DNA from: Melittangium boletus DSM 14713
GTDB lineage: Bacteria; Myxococcota; Myxococcia; Myxococcales; Myxococcaceae
Assembly (NCBI RefSeq): GCF_002305855.1
Contig: NZ_CP022163.1
Coordinates: 7,569,765 to 7,633,764, forward strand
Direction: 5' to 3'
DNA: 64,000 bases
The position numbers were made by a program, and so were the translations under genes. Below are positions 56,490-64,000 of the stretch, piece after piece; position 1 is the first letter of the stretch, and every line of letters begins with the position of its first letter. The notes beneath the pieces are model-generated. The model saw nothing but the letters and a program-made list of their open reading frames with translations, searched no databases and was not told the origin of the DNA.

Positions 56490-57065
56490 ATGCATTCGCT
56501 TCTGCTCGTTCTCCTGCTCCAGGCCGCTCCCGCGAGCCCGCCGCCCGAGTCGCCGCTGCGGCGGGAAGTGGCGCGGCTGGCGCTCGCCCAGGTGCGCCAG
56601 ATGGATCCCGACTGGCAGCCCGAGCAGCGGGACTGCGCGGGCCTCGTGCGCTTCGTCTTCCGGGGGGCCTACCGCGTGTGGCGGCCCGAGCGGCTGGCCA
56701 CGCCCCTGTGGCGGGGGACGCGGGGCGAGCCCAGTCACTTCGCGGACGCGGAGACGCTGCTCGCCCACAGCTTCGCGCCGCTCGGCCGCGACGAGGCCGC
56801 GCGCGAGTCCCTGCGCACCGGTGACCTGGTGGCCTTCCGCCAGGAGCGCGACGCGGGGCCCCTGTTCCATCTGATGCTCGTGGTGCGCCCGGAGGACAAG
56901 GCGCATGCGCCCGCGCGCGTCGTCTACCACCCGGGCGAGAAGGGGGCCGCGGTGCGCACCGGCCTCCTGCCCTCGCTCCTCACCGAGGCGCCCCTGGAGT
57001 GGCGCCCGGTGCCCCAGAACACCGCCTTCCTCGGCTTCTTCCGCTTCAAGGAGTGGACACGATGA
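56490..57065 (+). CDS. yfaT: DUF1175 protein (YfaT-like), probable NlpC/P60-type fold
   Basis: 191 aa. Signal-like N-terminus (MHSLLLVLLLQAAPASPPP). QRDCAGLVRFVFRGAYRVW (C49) and GDLVAFRQERDAGPLFHLML supply a Cys and a His in the order expected for a papain-like NlpC/P60 enzyme, and the whole matches DUF1175. Family members are encoded next to YfaS-type macroglobulins; activity is not established to my knowledge. Start ATG 56490; the stop overlaps the ATG of the next gene. Confidence 0.87.
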   Translation: MHSLLLVLLLQAAPASPPPESPLRREVARLALAQVRQMDPDWQPEQRDCAGLVRFVFRGAYRVWRPERLATPLWRGTRGEPSHFADAETLLAHSFAPLGRDEAARESLRTGDLVAFRQERDAGPLFHLMLVVRPEDKAHAPARVVYHPGEKGAAVRTGLLPSLLTEAPLEWRPVPQNTAFLGFFRFKEWTR

Positions 57066-58687
57066 ACCCTCCCTCTTCTCCGCCGGGCACACCGCCCCCG
57101 GCGCCGCCTCCTCCCGGAAAGGGTCCCTCCCGGGCCCTGCTCGTGGGCGGAGGCGCCGCCGTCCTCGTCGGGGTGGCCGCCGCCGCCTTCTTCCTCGGCC
57201 GGGGCTCCTCCTCGCCGCCGTCCCCCGGAACGGGGACGTCCCAGGGTCCGGCCTCCGGGGCTTCCGCCTCCTCCACCCAGGCGCCGCCCCTCCAGGCCCT
57301 GCCTCCCGTCTCCTCCACGCCCCAGGCGATGGACGTGCCCGGCGAGGCGGTGCGTCCGGCGTTCTGGTTGGACGTGTACACGCCCGGCAAGGTGCGTGAC
57401 GCGCTCGCGGGCAACGCCTGGGTGAAGGAGCAGCTGCGGAAACCCCTGGGCAAGGGCTTCGTGGGTGGATGGGCCGCGATGCTCGGCACCCGGGGCGAGG
57501 ACCTGGGCGGAAGCTTCAAGGGCGCGATGTTCGACGTGATGAGTGGGCAGCTGCTGTCCGCGCCCTTCCGGATGGTGTGGTTCTCCGGAAACCCGCGCAC
57601 GGGCACGCCCGCCATCATCATTCCCCAGCCGGGCAACACCGCCATGGCCTCCTTCGACTCATTGAATGGCGTCGTGCGCCGCAACGTCTTGGAGGCCTCG
57701 TCGTGTCCGGGCGGGCAGGGCGAGGTGCCCTCCGAGGGCTTCACGTTGCAGCGCTGGCTCGTGGCCGAGCAGTCGCTGTGGGCGGCGCGCACCGATGAGC
57801 GGATGGTGTTCGGCCGGACCTCGGCGGTGGTGCTCCAGGGGTTGTGCGAGCCCCGCCTGGAGCTGGAGCCGCCCCAGGGCGTCGACGTGGAGCTGGGCTT
57901 CGCGCCGGAAGCGCTCGGCCGCGAGGCGCAGTTGCTCACGCACGTGATGGGAGTGGCCCAGGGCACCCGCCTGCAGTTCGCCGCCGAGGGCAACCGGCTG
58001 GTGGCGCGGGGCATCACCGGGCCCGTGGTGGACGAGCCCCGGCTGGACAGCGCGCCCCTGTCGGACGACCTGCTCAAGCTCGTGCCCGAGGAGACGCCCG
58101 TGCTGCTCACGCTCCAGCTCAAGCTGCCGGAGCAACTCGATACGAGCACCCTCCAGGCGTACTGGTCGGGCAATGGCTTTCAGGGCAACGTGCGCACGCG
58201 CCAGGTGGCGCTGGCCTGGACGCCCCGGGGAGACCCCTCGCTGCCCACCGAGGTGGCCCTGCTGTGGGGCCGTCCCGAGGACGCGGCGGCGCTCGGTCAG
58301 ATCTTCTCCGGCCCCAACAAGATGGAGACCGCGACGGTGTGTGGCCACCACGTGCTGGCCTCCACCCCCGCCGTGCTCGCGCGGCTGCGCAAGGCGTGCG
58401 AGGGCCAGTCGCCCAACCTGCTCAACGCCGCGGGGCCCGTGGTGCAGGGCCTGCGCGCCCAGGGCTCCATCGCCTTCGGTCTGCACATGGGCCGGCTGCT
58501 GGGCGGACTGGTGGCGGATGGCTACGCGTCGAGAGTGACTCCGGATGCGGATGGCAAGCCGAAGCCCCCGCCGGTGGCTCCGCCGGAAATCGAAGCCGCG
58601 AGACGTGACTTGGAAGCGCTGCCGTACATCGGCCTGCGTGGCACCGTGGATGGAAACCGGCTGGTTCCGGGAGGGTTTGGTTCATGA
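57062..58687 (+). CDS. yfaA: DUF2138 protein (YfaA-like), membrane-anchored
   Basis: 541 aa. A Pro-rich cytosolic tail, one membrane segment (ALLVGGGAAVLVGVAAAAFF), a disordered Ser/Pro linker and then a large periplasmic DUF2138-type domain (FWLDVYTPGKVRDALAG, AMFDVMSGQLLSAPFRMVWF, LLKLVPEETPVLLTLQLKLP). The domain is part of the conserved yfa macroglobulin set. Start ATG 57062 overlaps the previous stop, and its own stop overlaps the macroglobulin ATG at 58684. Function unknown; probably a partner or anchor of the macroglobulin. Confidence 0.83.
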   Translation: MNPPSSPPGTPPPAPPPPGKGPSRALLVGGGAAVLVGVAAAAFFLGRGSSSPPSPGTGTSQGPASGASASSTQAPPLQALPPVSSTPQAMDVPGEAVRPAFWLDVYTPGKVRDALAGNAWVKEQLRKPLGKGFVGGWAAMLGTRGEDLGGSFKGAMFDVMSGQLLSAPFRMVWFSGNPRTGTPAIIIPQPGNTAMASFDSLNGVVRRNVLEASSCPGGQGEVPSEGFTLQRWLVAEQSLWAARTDERMVFGRTSAVVLQGLCEPRLELEPPQGVDVELGFAPEALGREAQLLTHVMGVAQGTRLQFAAEGNRLVARGITGPVVDEPRLDSAPLSDDLLKLVPEETPVLLTLQLKLPEQLDTSTLQAYWSGNGFQGNVRTRQVALAWTPRGDPSLPTEVALLWGRPEDAAALGQIFSGPNKMETATVCGHHVLASTPAVLARLRKACEGQSPNLLNAAGPVVQGLRAQGSIAFGLHMGRLLGGLVADGYASRVTPDADGKPKPPPVAPPEIEAARRDLEALPYIGLRGTVDGNRLVPGGFGS

Positions 58688-61600
58688 GGTTCTCCACTCG
58701 CATCGCGGCGCTGGCCGCGCTCGTCTTCGCCGGGGTGGCCTCGGCCAAGCCGCTCTACATCACCGTCCCCCGTGCCTACGGCAGCTCCGAGCCGGTGGGC
58801 GTGGACGTGGCCTTCGAGAGCAAGGGGCCCGTGGAGCTGCGGGTGCTCAAGCCCGCCAACACCGATGCCTTCATCCGCGCCCAGGGGGACATCCGCCGCG
58901 CGTACGAGACGCCGCCCGTGTTGGCCAACCCCGGCAACGCGCTCAGCCGGGGCCTCAACGCCGTGCGTCCTCCGGGCTCCTTCCTGCTCTACGCCCTGGG
59001 CACTCAGTTCCGCGACGCGGTGGCTCCGGGGTTGCCCCAGCGGCCGCCGCCTCCTCCGGGCCGGGCGCTGGCCCGCGTGTCCGAGGGCATGGCGAAGCTG
59101 GTGGGCGTGCCCACGGGTTTCTCCGTGGTGCGCAGCCAGTGGTTGAACCTGGACCTGGGCGGCTCGGATCGCGAGTTCAACGTCCCGGGCTTCGACACCT
59201 TCGGCTACGACAGTGGCTACCAGGAGCGGCACCTCGAGCTCGCCCCCCTGCCGGCCGGTACCTACATCCTGCAGATCGTCCAGGGCCAGGTGGAGGGGCA
59301 GGTGGTGCTGGTCGTCACGGACCTCACCGTGCAGCTCAAGCAGACGGATGGGCAGGTGCTGGTGCGCGTGGCGGGACGGGATCAGAAGCCCCGCGCGGGC
59401 GCCGAGGTGCGGGTGTACCTGCCCACGGGCAAGGGCCCCACGGGCACCACGGACGCCCAGGGCGAGGTGACGCTCGCCGTCCAGGAGCCGCGCCTCATCG
59501 CCACGGCCTCCGTCGGCGAGGACACCGCGCTCGTGGACACGGACTTCTACTCGTCGCTCGCGGTGGCGCCGGACGTGTTCATCTACAGCGATAGGCCCGT
59601 GTACAAGCCGGGGGACGAGGTGAAGTTCCGCGGGCTCGTGCGTCAGCCGGACAGCTACCTGGCGCGCCTGTTCACCCCCCGGCGGCGCGAGGTGTCGGTG
59701 AAGCTCGTGTCGGCCGAGGGCCGCGAGGTGCGCACCCAGGCGAAGGTGGACGAGTTCGGCGCCTTCAACGGCGGCATGAAGGTGCCCGAGGACCTGGGCA
59801 CGGGCGTGCTGCGCGTGCTGGCGGAGCTGGACACCCAGCCGCACCAGGGCGAGGCGCGCGTGCAGGACTACGTGAAGCCCACGTTCTACCTGGAGCTGCG
59901 GCCGGAGAAGGAGACGGTGGTGCCGGGCGAGACGCTGCACGCCACGGTGCGGGCGCGGCGCTACGCGGGCGGTGTGCCGGTGGGCACGCGCTACGAGGTG
60001 TTCCTCTACCGCTCGCTCCTGGATTCACCGGCCTGGGTGGATGACGCGGGCATGGGCGGGCAGGGCAGCGCGGTGACGTACGGCAGCGCCTCCACCACGG
60101 AGGGCGCGCTGAGCGTGCCCGAGCGCCTGTTCTCCACGGTGGCCGAGCGCGAGGCGTCCGAGGACCCCTGGGCGAGCGCTCCGGTGTTCGACGAGGAGGG
60201 CAACGCGGTGATCGACATCCCGGTCCCCGCGCTCAAGGAAGGCGAGGAGCGCCTGCCCTACCGCTACACGCTCACGGTGCGCGCGCGGGATGATCAGAAG
60301 ACGTTCGCCAACGCGAGCGCCGCCTTCTTCCTGTCCAAGGTGGAGGTGCTGGGCACGGCGCGCTTCTCGGCGGCGGTGGTGAAGAAGGGCGCGGAGGCCA
60401 CGCTGAGCATTCGCGCCAGCACCCTGTCCGGCAAGGCCTACGGCGCCACGAAGGGCGAGGTGGAGTTCGTCCTGCGCCGGGCGGATGGCGGCGAGAAGAG
60501 CCTGGGCAAGCGGAGCTTCACCACGGCGGCGGACGGCGTGGCGCGCGAGAAGGTGCCCACCTCGGACGTGGGCACGGTGGTGGCGCGCGTCACGGTGAAG
60601 GACAAGGGCGGCGAGGCGTGGACGGGCGAGGAGCAGGTGCTCGTCATCGGCGGCGAGGACGAGCCCGTGGCCCAGGTGCCCAACCTGACGCTGGCCGCGC
60701 TCGCGGGCACGCTGTCTCCGGGAGACACCGCGCAGCTCGTGGGCCTGCTGCCCCAGGGCTGGGGCCCGGGTGGCAAGGACGCGGGCCCGGTGTGGCTGAC
60801 GTTCTCGGGCGCGGGCGTGTACGGCACGAAGCTGCTCGAGCTCAAGGGCCGCACGCTCGTGCACGACTTCGAGGTGGAGAAGCGCTTTGGCAGCGCGGTG
60901 TACGCCTCGGTGGCGTACCCCACGGCCTCGGGCCGCTGGGAGGAGCGCACCGTGGGCTTCCGCATCGTCCCCACCGAGCGCACGCTCACCGTGTCACTGC
61001 AGCCTCGCCGCGCCGAGGCCACGCCCCTCACCGAGCAGGTCATCGACATCCGGGTGACGGACCACGAGGGCCGGGGTCTGGTGTCCCAGCTCTCCGTGGG
61101 CGTGGTGGACAAGGCCGTCTACGCCATCCAGAACGAGTTCCGCCCGACGGTGCTCGACTTCTTCTACCCGCCGGGCCGCGACAACGTGGCCACCTTCTTC
61201 TCCGCCGAGTTCCAGGGCTACGGCTATGGCGAGGCCCTGGCGCGCAAGATGGCGGGGCTGCCCGACCATGCCTTCGCCTCCATCAAGCCCCCCACGCGCC
61301 AGGCGAGGGACTTGGATCGGGACACGGCCTTCTGGAGTCCCACCGTCGTCACGGACCGAGACGGCCGGGCCACGGTGCGCTTCAAGCTGCCCTCCAACCA
61401 GACGCTCTGGGTGGTGACGGGCGTGGCGGCGGACACCTCGGGCCGCTTCGGCGAGGGCACCGCGGAGTTCGCCACCCGGGGCGGGCTCAACCTGTACGCG
61501 GCGCTGCCGCGATTCCTCCGCCAGGGGGATGAAGCGCTCGCGTCGGTGCGCTTGTCGGCGGGCGAGGCGTCCACGGCCGAGCAGCGCCTGAACGTGCGGC

Positions 61601-63402
61601 TCGCGGCGGCGGGCGTGCTCGAGCCGGCCGAGGACAAGCGCGAGGTGACGCTCGCCCAGGGCGGCGAGCAGGTGTTGCCCCTCACCTTGAAGGCGAAGGG
61701 GTCGGGCGTGGCTTCCCTGGCGGTGGAGGTGACGGGCGGCAAGGAGCCGCTGCGTGACCGGCGCTCGGTGGAGGTGCGGCCCGGCGTGCTGGAGGAGCCG
61801 GTGAAGGTGTCGCACTGGGGAGGGGGGGCGCTGTCCCTGCCCGTGGCGGCGAGCGCGAGCGTGTCCGGCGTGGAGCTGGTGCTCCAGCCGTCGCTGGTGG
61901 ACGCGGCGCTCTCCAACGTGCGCGAGCTGCTCTCCTACCCGTACGGGTGCCTGGAGCAGCTCGTGTCCACCACGGTGCCCAACGTGGCGCTGTACCAGAC
62001 GCTCAAGAAGTCCGGCTCGCTGGAGGCGTTGGATCCCGACAGCCAGGCGCTGCTCGCCGAGGCGCGCAGCCGCGCGGTGCAGGGCATGGCGCGCATCCTG
62101 GACCTGTCCGTCAAGGGCGGCGGCTTCACCTGGTTCGGTGGCTACAGCACCGCCGACGTGCCCATGACGCTCATCGCCCTGGACGGGCTCGCGTACGCGG
62201 TGGAGGCGGGGCTCGTGGATCGCAACGACACGCGCATCACCGAGGGCCTGCGCTGGCTGGAGGCCCAGGAGGGGCTGCCCTTCGAGTGGGACGCCACGCG
62301 GGCGTGGGTGCTCGCGCGCCTGGACGGCGGACGGCAGGCGGCCCGGGTGCGCGCGCTGGTGCAGTCGGCGCCGCCGGGAGACCTCTATCCGCTGGCGCTG
62401 GCGGTGCTCGCGGCGGAGAAGGCGGACGTGATGAAGGAGCCCGCGCTCAAGGGCCGCATCGACGAGCTGGTGGCCCGGAGCAACGAGGGCTTCGTCACGC
62501 TGGCGAACCTGCCCGCGCCGAGCGAGGCCCTGTGGCGCTATCCGCTGCGCCGGGTGGGCCTCACCGCCATCCTCGGCCACGCGGCGTCCTTCGGGAAGAT
62601 GGACGTGGACAAGGCGCGCCGGCGGCTCCTGGAGGCGCTCAGCGAGCCCGGCTTGTCCACCTTCGATCGGAGCACGGCGCTCCTGCACTCGCAGTGGCTC
62701 ATCGAGCGCGACGCGAAGGAGTTCAAGAAGCTCGCGCCGCCAGAGGTGACGGGGGCCAAGGGGCAGGTGCGCTTCGTCCCGCGGGGCATGGGCCTGGTGG
62801 CGGTGCTGGCGCCGGGCACGCGCGAGGTCCAGGTGGCCGACTTCCAGGGCGTGGCGAGCCTCCGGGGCACGTCCGCCACGCCGCTCGCGGACGTGAAGCC
62901 CATGGCCGAGGGCATGAGCCTCGCGCGGCGCTACTGGGTGCTGCGCGAGGGCGGCAAGGTGCCGCTCGAGACGGGCACCAGCCTGAGCCAGGGCGAGCAC
63001 GTGTACGTGGAGCTGACGTTGGACGCGCGGGGCGACAACCGCAACCGCTCGGCCTACTACGTGGTGGAGGACGCGGTGCCGGCGGGCTTCGTGCCCCTGA
63101 TCGAGGACAAGGAGTTCCGCGGCCCACCGCACGCCCTGCCGCTCGCGCCCGAGGCCCTCAAGCGCCGCTCGCTGAGTCCCGAGCGCGCCACGTTCTTCTT
63201 CGAGGAGCCGACCTGGTGGAGCGACAGCGCGCGCACGGTGGGCTACGTGATGCGGGCGCAGTTCGCCGGGTCGTTCTCCGCGCCTCCCGCCGTCATCGAG
63301 GACATGTACGTCCCGAGCATTCGCGGGCGCACGGGGGCGGACGTGTTGAAGGTGGTGGCGTCGCAGAAGGACGCGAGCGGCGTCGGCCAGGGCGGTTGGT
63401 GA
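58684..63402 (+). CDS. Bacterial alpha-2-macroglobulin with intact thioester motif
   Basis: 1572 aa. A Sec signal (IAALAALVFAGVASA) without a lipobox indicates a soluble periplasmic protein. MG-type domains follow (FIYSDRPVYKPGDEVKFRGL is the classic MG2 start), then a bait-like region. The alpha-2-macroglobulin central segment (WSPTVVTDRDGRATVRFKLP, LPRFLRQGDEALASVRLSAG) leads to the thioester PYGCLEQL with Cys at residue 1089, and a helical complement-like domain (GGFTWFGGYSTADVPMTLIA). Such proteins trap proteases covalently after bait cleavage. E. coli YfaS, from the equivalent cluster, is generally described as lacking the thioester, so its presence here is notable. ATG 58684 overlaps the previous stop. 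Confidence 0.93.
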   Translation: MRFSTRIAALAALVFAGVASAKPLYITVPRAYGSSEPVGVDVAFESKGPVELRVLKPANTDAFIRAQGDIRRAYETPPVLANPGNALSRGLNAVRPPGSFLLYALGTQFRDAVAPGLPQRPPPPPGRALARVSEGMAKLVGVPTGFSVVRSQWLNLDLGGSDREFNVPGFDTFGYDSGYQERHLELAPLPAGTYILQIVQGQVEGQVVLVVTDLTVQLKQTDGQVLVRVAGRDQKPRAGAEVRVYLPTGKGPTGTTDAQGEVTLAVQEPRLIATASVGEDTALVDTDFYSSLAVAPDVFIYSDRPVYKPGDEVKFRGLVRQPDSYLARLFTPRRREVSVKLVSAEGREVRTQAKVDEFGAFNGGMKVPEDLGTGVLRVLAELDTQPHQGEARVQDYVKPTFYLELRPEKETVVPGETLHATVRARRYAGGVPVGTRYEVFLYRSLLDSPAWVDDAGMGGQGSAVTYGSASTTEGALSVPERLFSTVAEREASEDPWASAPVFDEEGNAVIDIPVPALKEGEERLPYRYTLTVRARDDQKTFANASAAFFLSKVEVLGTARFSAAVVKKGAEATLSIRASTLSGKAYGATKGEVEFVLRRADGGEKSLGKRSFTTAADGVAREKVPTSDVGTVVARVTVKDKGGEAWTGEEQVLVIGGEDEPVAQVPNLTLAALAGTLSPGDTAQLVGLLPQGWGPGGKDAGPVWLTFSGAGVYGTKLLELKGRTLVHDFEVEKRFGSAVYASVAYPTASGRWEERTVGFRIVPTERTLTVSLQPRRAEATPLTEQVIDIRVTDHEGRGLVSQLSVGVVDKAVYAIQNEFRPTVLDFFYPPGRDNVATFFSAEFQGYGYGEALARKMAGLPDHAFASIKPPTRQARDLDRDTAFWSPTVVTDRDGRATVRFKLPSNQTLWVVTGVAADTSGRFGEGTAEFATRGGLNLYAALPRFLRQGDEALASVRLSAGEASTAEQRLNVRLAAAGVLEPAEDKREVTLAQGGEQVLPLTLKAKGSGVASLAVEVTGGKEPLRDRRSVEVRPGVLEEPVKVSHWGGGALSLPVAASASVSGVELVLQPSLVDAALSNVRELLSYPYGCLEQLVSTTVPNVALYQTLKKSGSLEALDPDSQALLAEARSRAVQGMARILDLSVKGGGFTWFGGYSTADVPMTLIALDGLAYAVEAGLVDRNDTRITEGLRWLEAQEGLPFEWDATRAWVLARLDGGRQAARVRALVQSAPPGDLYPLALAVLAAEKADVMKEPALKGRIDELVARSNEGFVTLANLPAPSEALWRYPLRRVGLTAILGHAASFGKMDVDKARRRLLEALSEPGLSTFDRSTALLHSQWLIERDAKEFKKLAPPEVTGAKGQVRFVPRGMGLVAVLAPGTREVQVADFQGVASLRGTSATPLADVKPMAEGMSLARRYWVLREGGKVPLETGTSLSQGEHVYVELTLDARGDNRNRSAYYVVEDAVPAGFVPLIEDKEFRGPPHALPLAPEALKRRSLSPERATFFFEEPTWWSDSARTVGYVMRAQFAGSFSAPPAVIEDMYVPSIRGRTGADVLKVVASQKDASGVGQGGW

Positions 63403-63412
63403 GCGGGTGGTG

Positions 63413-64000
63413 ATGGGGTGGGCCGCCGTGACGGCCGTGCTGTTCGCGGCCACCCCCGTCTTCCTCACCCGGGGCGACGTGACGCCCGAGGCGGGGCTGC
63501 GCGCCGAGGCCGAAGCCGCCTGGCGGGCCCTGGAGTCCCGCTACGTGGCCGAGGCGGGAGGTGCCCCCGCCCGGGCCCCGGCCACCATCTCCCTGCGGCG
63601 GGGCGAGGGGCTGTTGCCCTCGCGCAACGGGCAGGGACAGCCGGGCGTGGTGGAGCTGCGGCAGGGCTCGCCCGGGGTGCTGGATGCGCGGCTGCGCGTG
63701 GCGCTGCGGCACGAGTTGGCGCACCAGTTGCTGTGGTGGGCGTGTCCGGCCTCCTCGGAGGATCGGCTCTTCCACGAGTCCTTCGCGCTGGCGGTGAGCG
63801 GCGAGCTGGCCGAGTGGCGGGAGGCGCCCTACCTGTCGTTGACGAACGCCGCGGTGGAGCTGGCGCGTGCTCCCAACGTGGACACGCCCCGGGCGAGACG
63901 CGCCCTGGCGCGGGTGCTGAACGAGGACGCGGGCTTCCCGAGCGCCCTGACGCGGCGGTTGCGCCAGTGCCAGCAGGGCACGCGCTGGACGGTGCCGATG
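63413..64000 (+). CDS. Exported HExxH protein in the YfaQ position, 3' end cut by the window
   Basis: 196 codons to the window edge, still open. GTG 63407, GTG 63410 and ATG 63413 are in frame; ATG gives MGWAAVTAVLFAATPVFLTR, a short signal-like start. RHELAHQLLWW holds a HExxH zinc-binding motif and a later HESFALAVSGEL could give the third ligand, pointing to a gluzincin-type metallopeptidase fold. In E. coli the gene beside yfaS is yfaQ (DUF2300). This could be its counterpart by position, but I cannot confirm DUF2300 from the visible part. It starts about 10 bp after the macroglobulin. Confidence 0.72.
   Translation, partial: MGWAAVTAVLFAATPVFLTRGDVTPEAGLRAEAEAAWRALESRYVAEAGGAPARAPATISLRRGEGLLPSRNGQGQPGVVELRQGSPGVLDARLRVALRHELAHQLLWWACPASSEDRLFHESFALAVSGELAEWREAPYLSLTNAAVELARAPNVDTPRARRALARVLNEDAGFPSALTRRLRQCQQGTRWTVPM

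Overview
The window is about 64 kb of very GC-rich DNA with dense, often overlapping genes. Its content points to a predatory, multicellular deltaproteobacterium of the order Myxococcales, probably the Cystobacter/Archangium/Myxococcus branch. Pointers are Ser/Thr kinases with repeat-rich tails, many large secreted beta-sandwich lipoproteins, a SitA-like lipoprotein toxin with its immunity gene, an ECF sigma/NrsF pair, and a hybrid response-regulator/histidine kinase. The genus is inference; no rRNA or other marker is present.

Layout. 0-4.6 kb: tail of a membrane protein (probably a kinase); a tightly overlapping trio of NamZ-type muramidase, degenerate calcineurin-like protein and NadD; then an ECF sigma factor, its NrsF-like membrane anti-sigma and a small unknown gene. 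4.6-7.5 kb: a CotH-like lipoprotein, a DUF47/PhoU-like protein and a solitary PIN nuclease. 7.5-9.3 kb: a lower-GC islet with two unknown genes, ending at a terminator and the isolated 3' half of a tRNA gene. 9.3-12.2 kb: a 5'-nucleotidase-fold lipoprotein that has lost most metal ligands, and a membrane protein. 12.2-20.9 kb: three very large exported proteins (ten-repeat Calx-beta-like protein, bacterial Ig-domain lipoprotein, DUF4185-like protein with a C-terminal binding module).

20.9-31.8 kb: a transporter/HEAT/cyclic-nucleotide-domain fusion, two small exported proteins, and an apparent signalling operon of histidine kinase, FecR-domain protein and two secreted beta-rich proteins. 31.8-34.1 kb: a SitA-like toxin with HNH nuclease tip, its overlapping DUF2019-type immunity gene, and the wreck of a DUF4041/T5orf172 gene carrying a clean internal deletion. 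34.1-46.1 kb: a TPR kinase, a hybrid histidine kinase, a lipoprotein joining a zinc peptidase, a beta-propeller and an outer-membrane barrel, an unknown cytoplasmic protein, a DUF2520 dehydrogenase-like protein and a ClpA/ClpC-type unfoldase with a long proline-rich linker.

46.4-52.9 kb: a translationally coupled efflux operon (Yip1 protein, TolC-type channel, HlyD/MacA adaptor, ABC ATPase, two MacB-type permeases). 52.9-55.5 kb: MsrA, two small envelope proteins and a monofunctional peptidoglycan transglycosylase. 55.6 kb to the end: a bacterial alpha-2-macroglobulin cluster of the YfaP/YfaT/YfaA/YfaS type. Its macroglobulin keeps an intact thioester motif, and it is followed by a secreted HExxH protein cut by the window edge.

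Strongest leads: the SitA-like toxin/immunity pair beside a decayed defence-type gene, the tRNA 3' stub fused to a CDS end, the metal-ligand-poor 5'-nucleotidase protein, the peptidase/propeller/barrel lipoprotein and the thioester macroglobulin cluster. No intact tRNA, rRNA, CRISPR array, transposase or integrase was seen.
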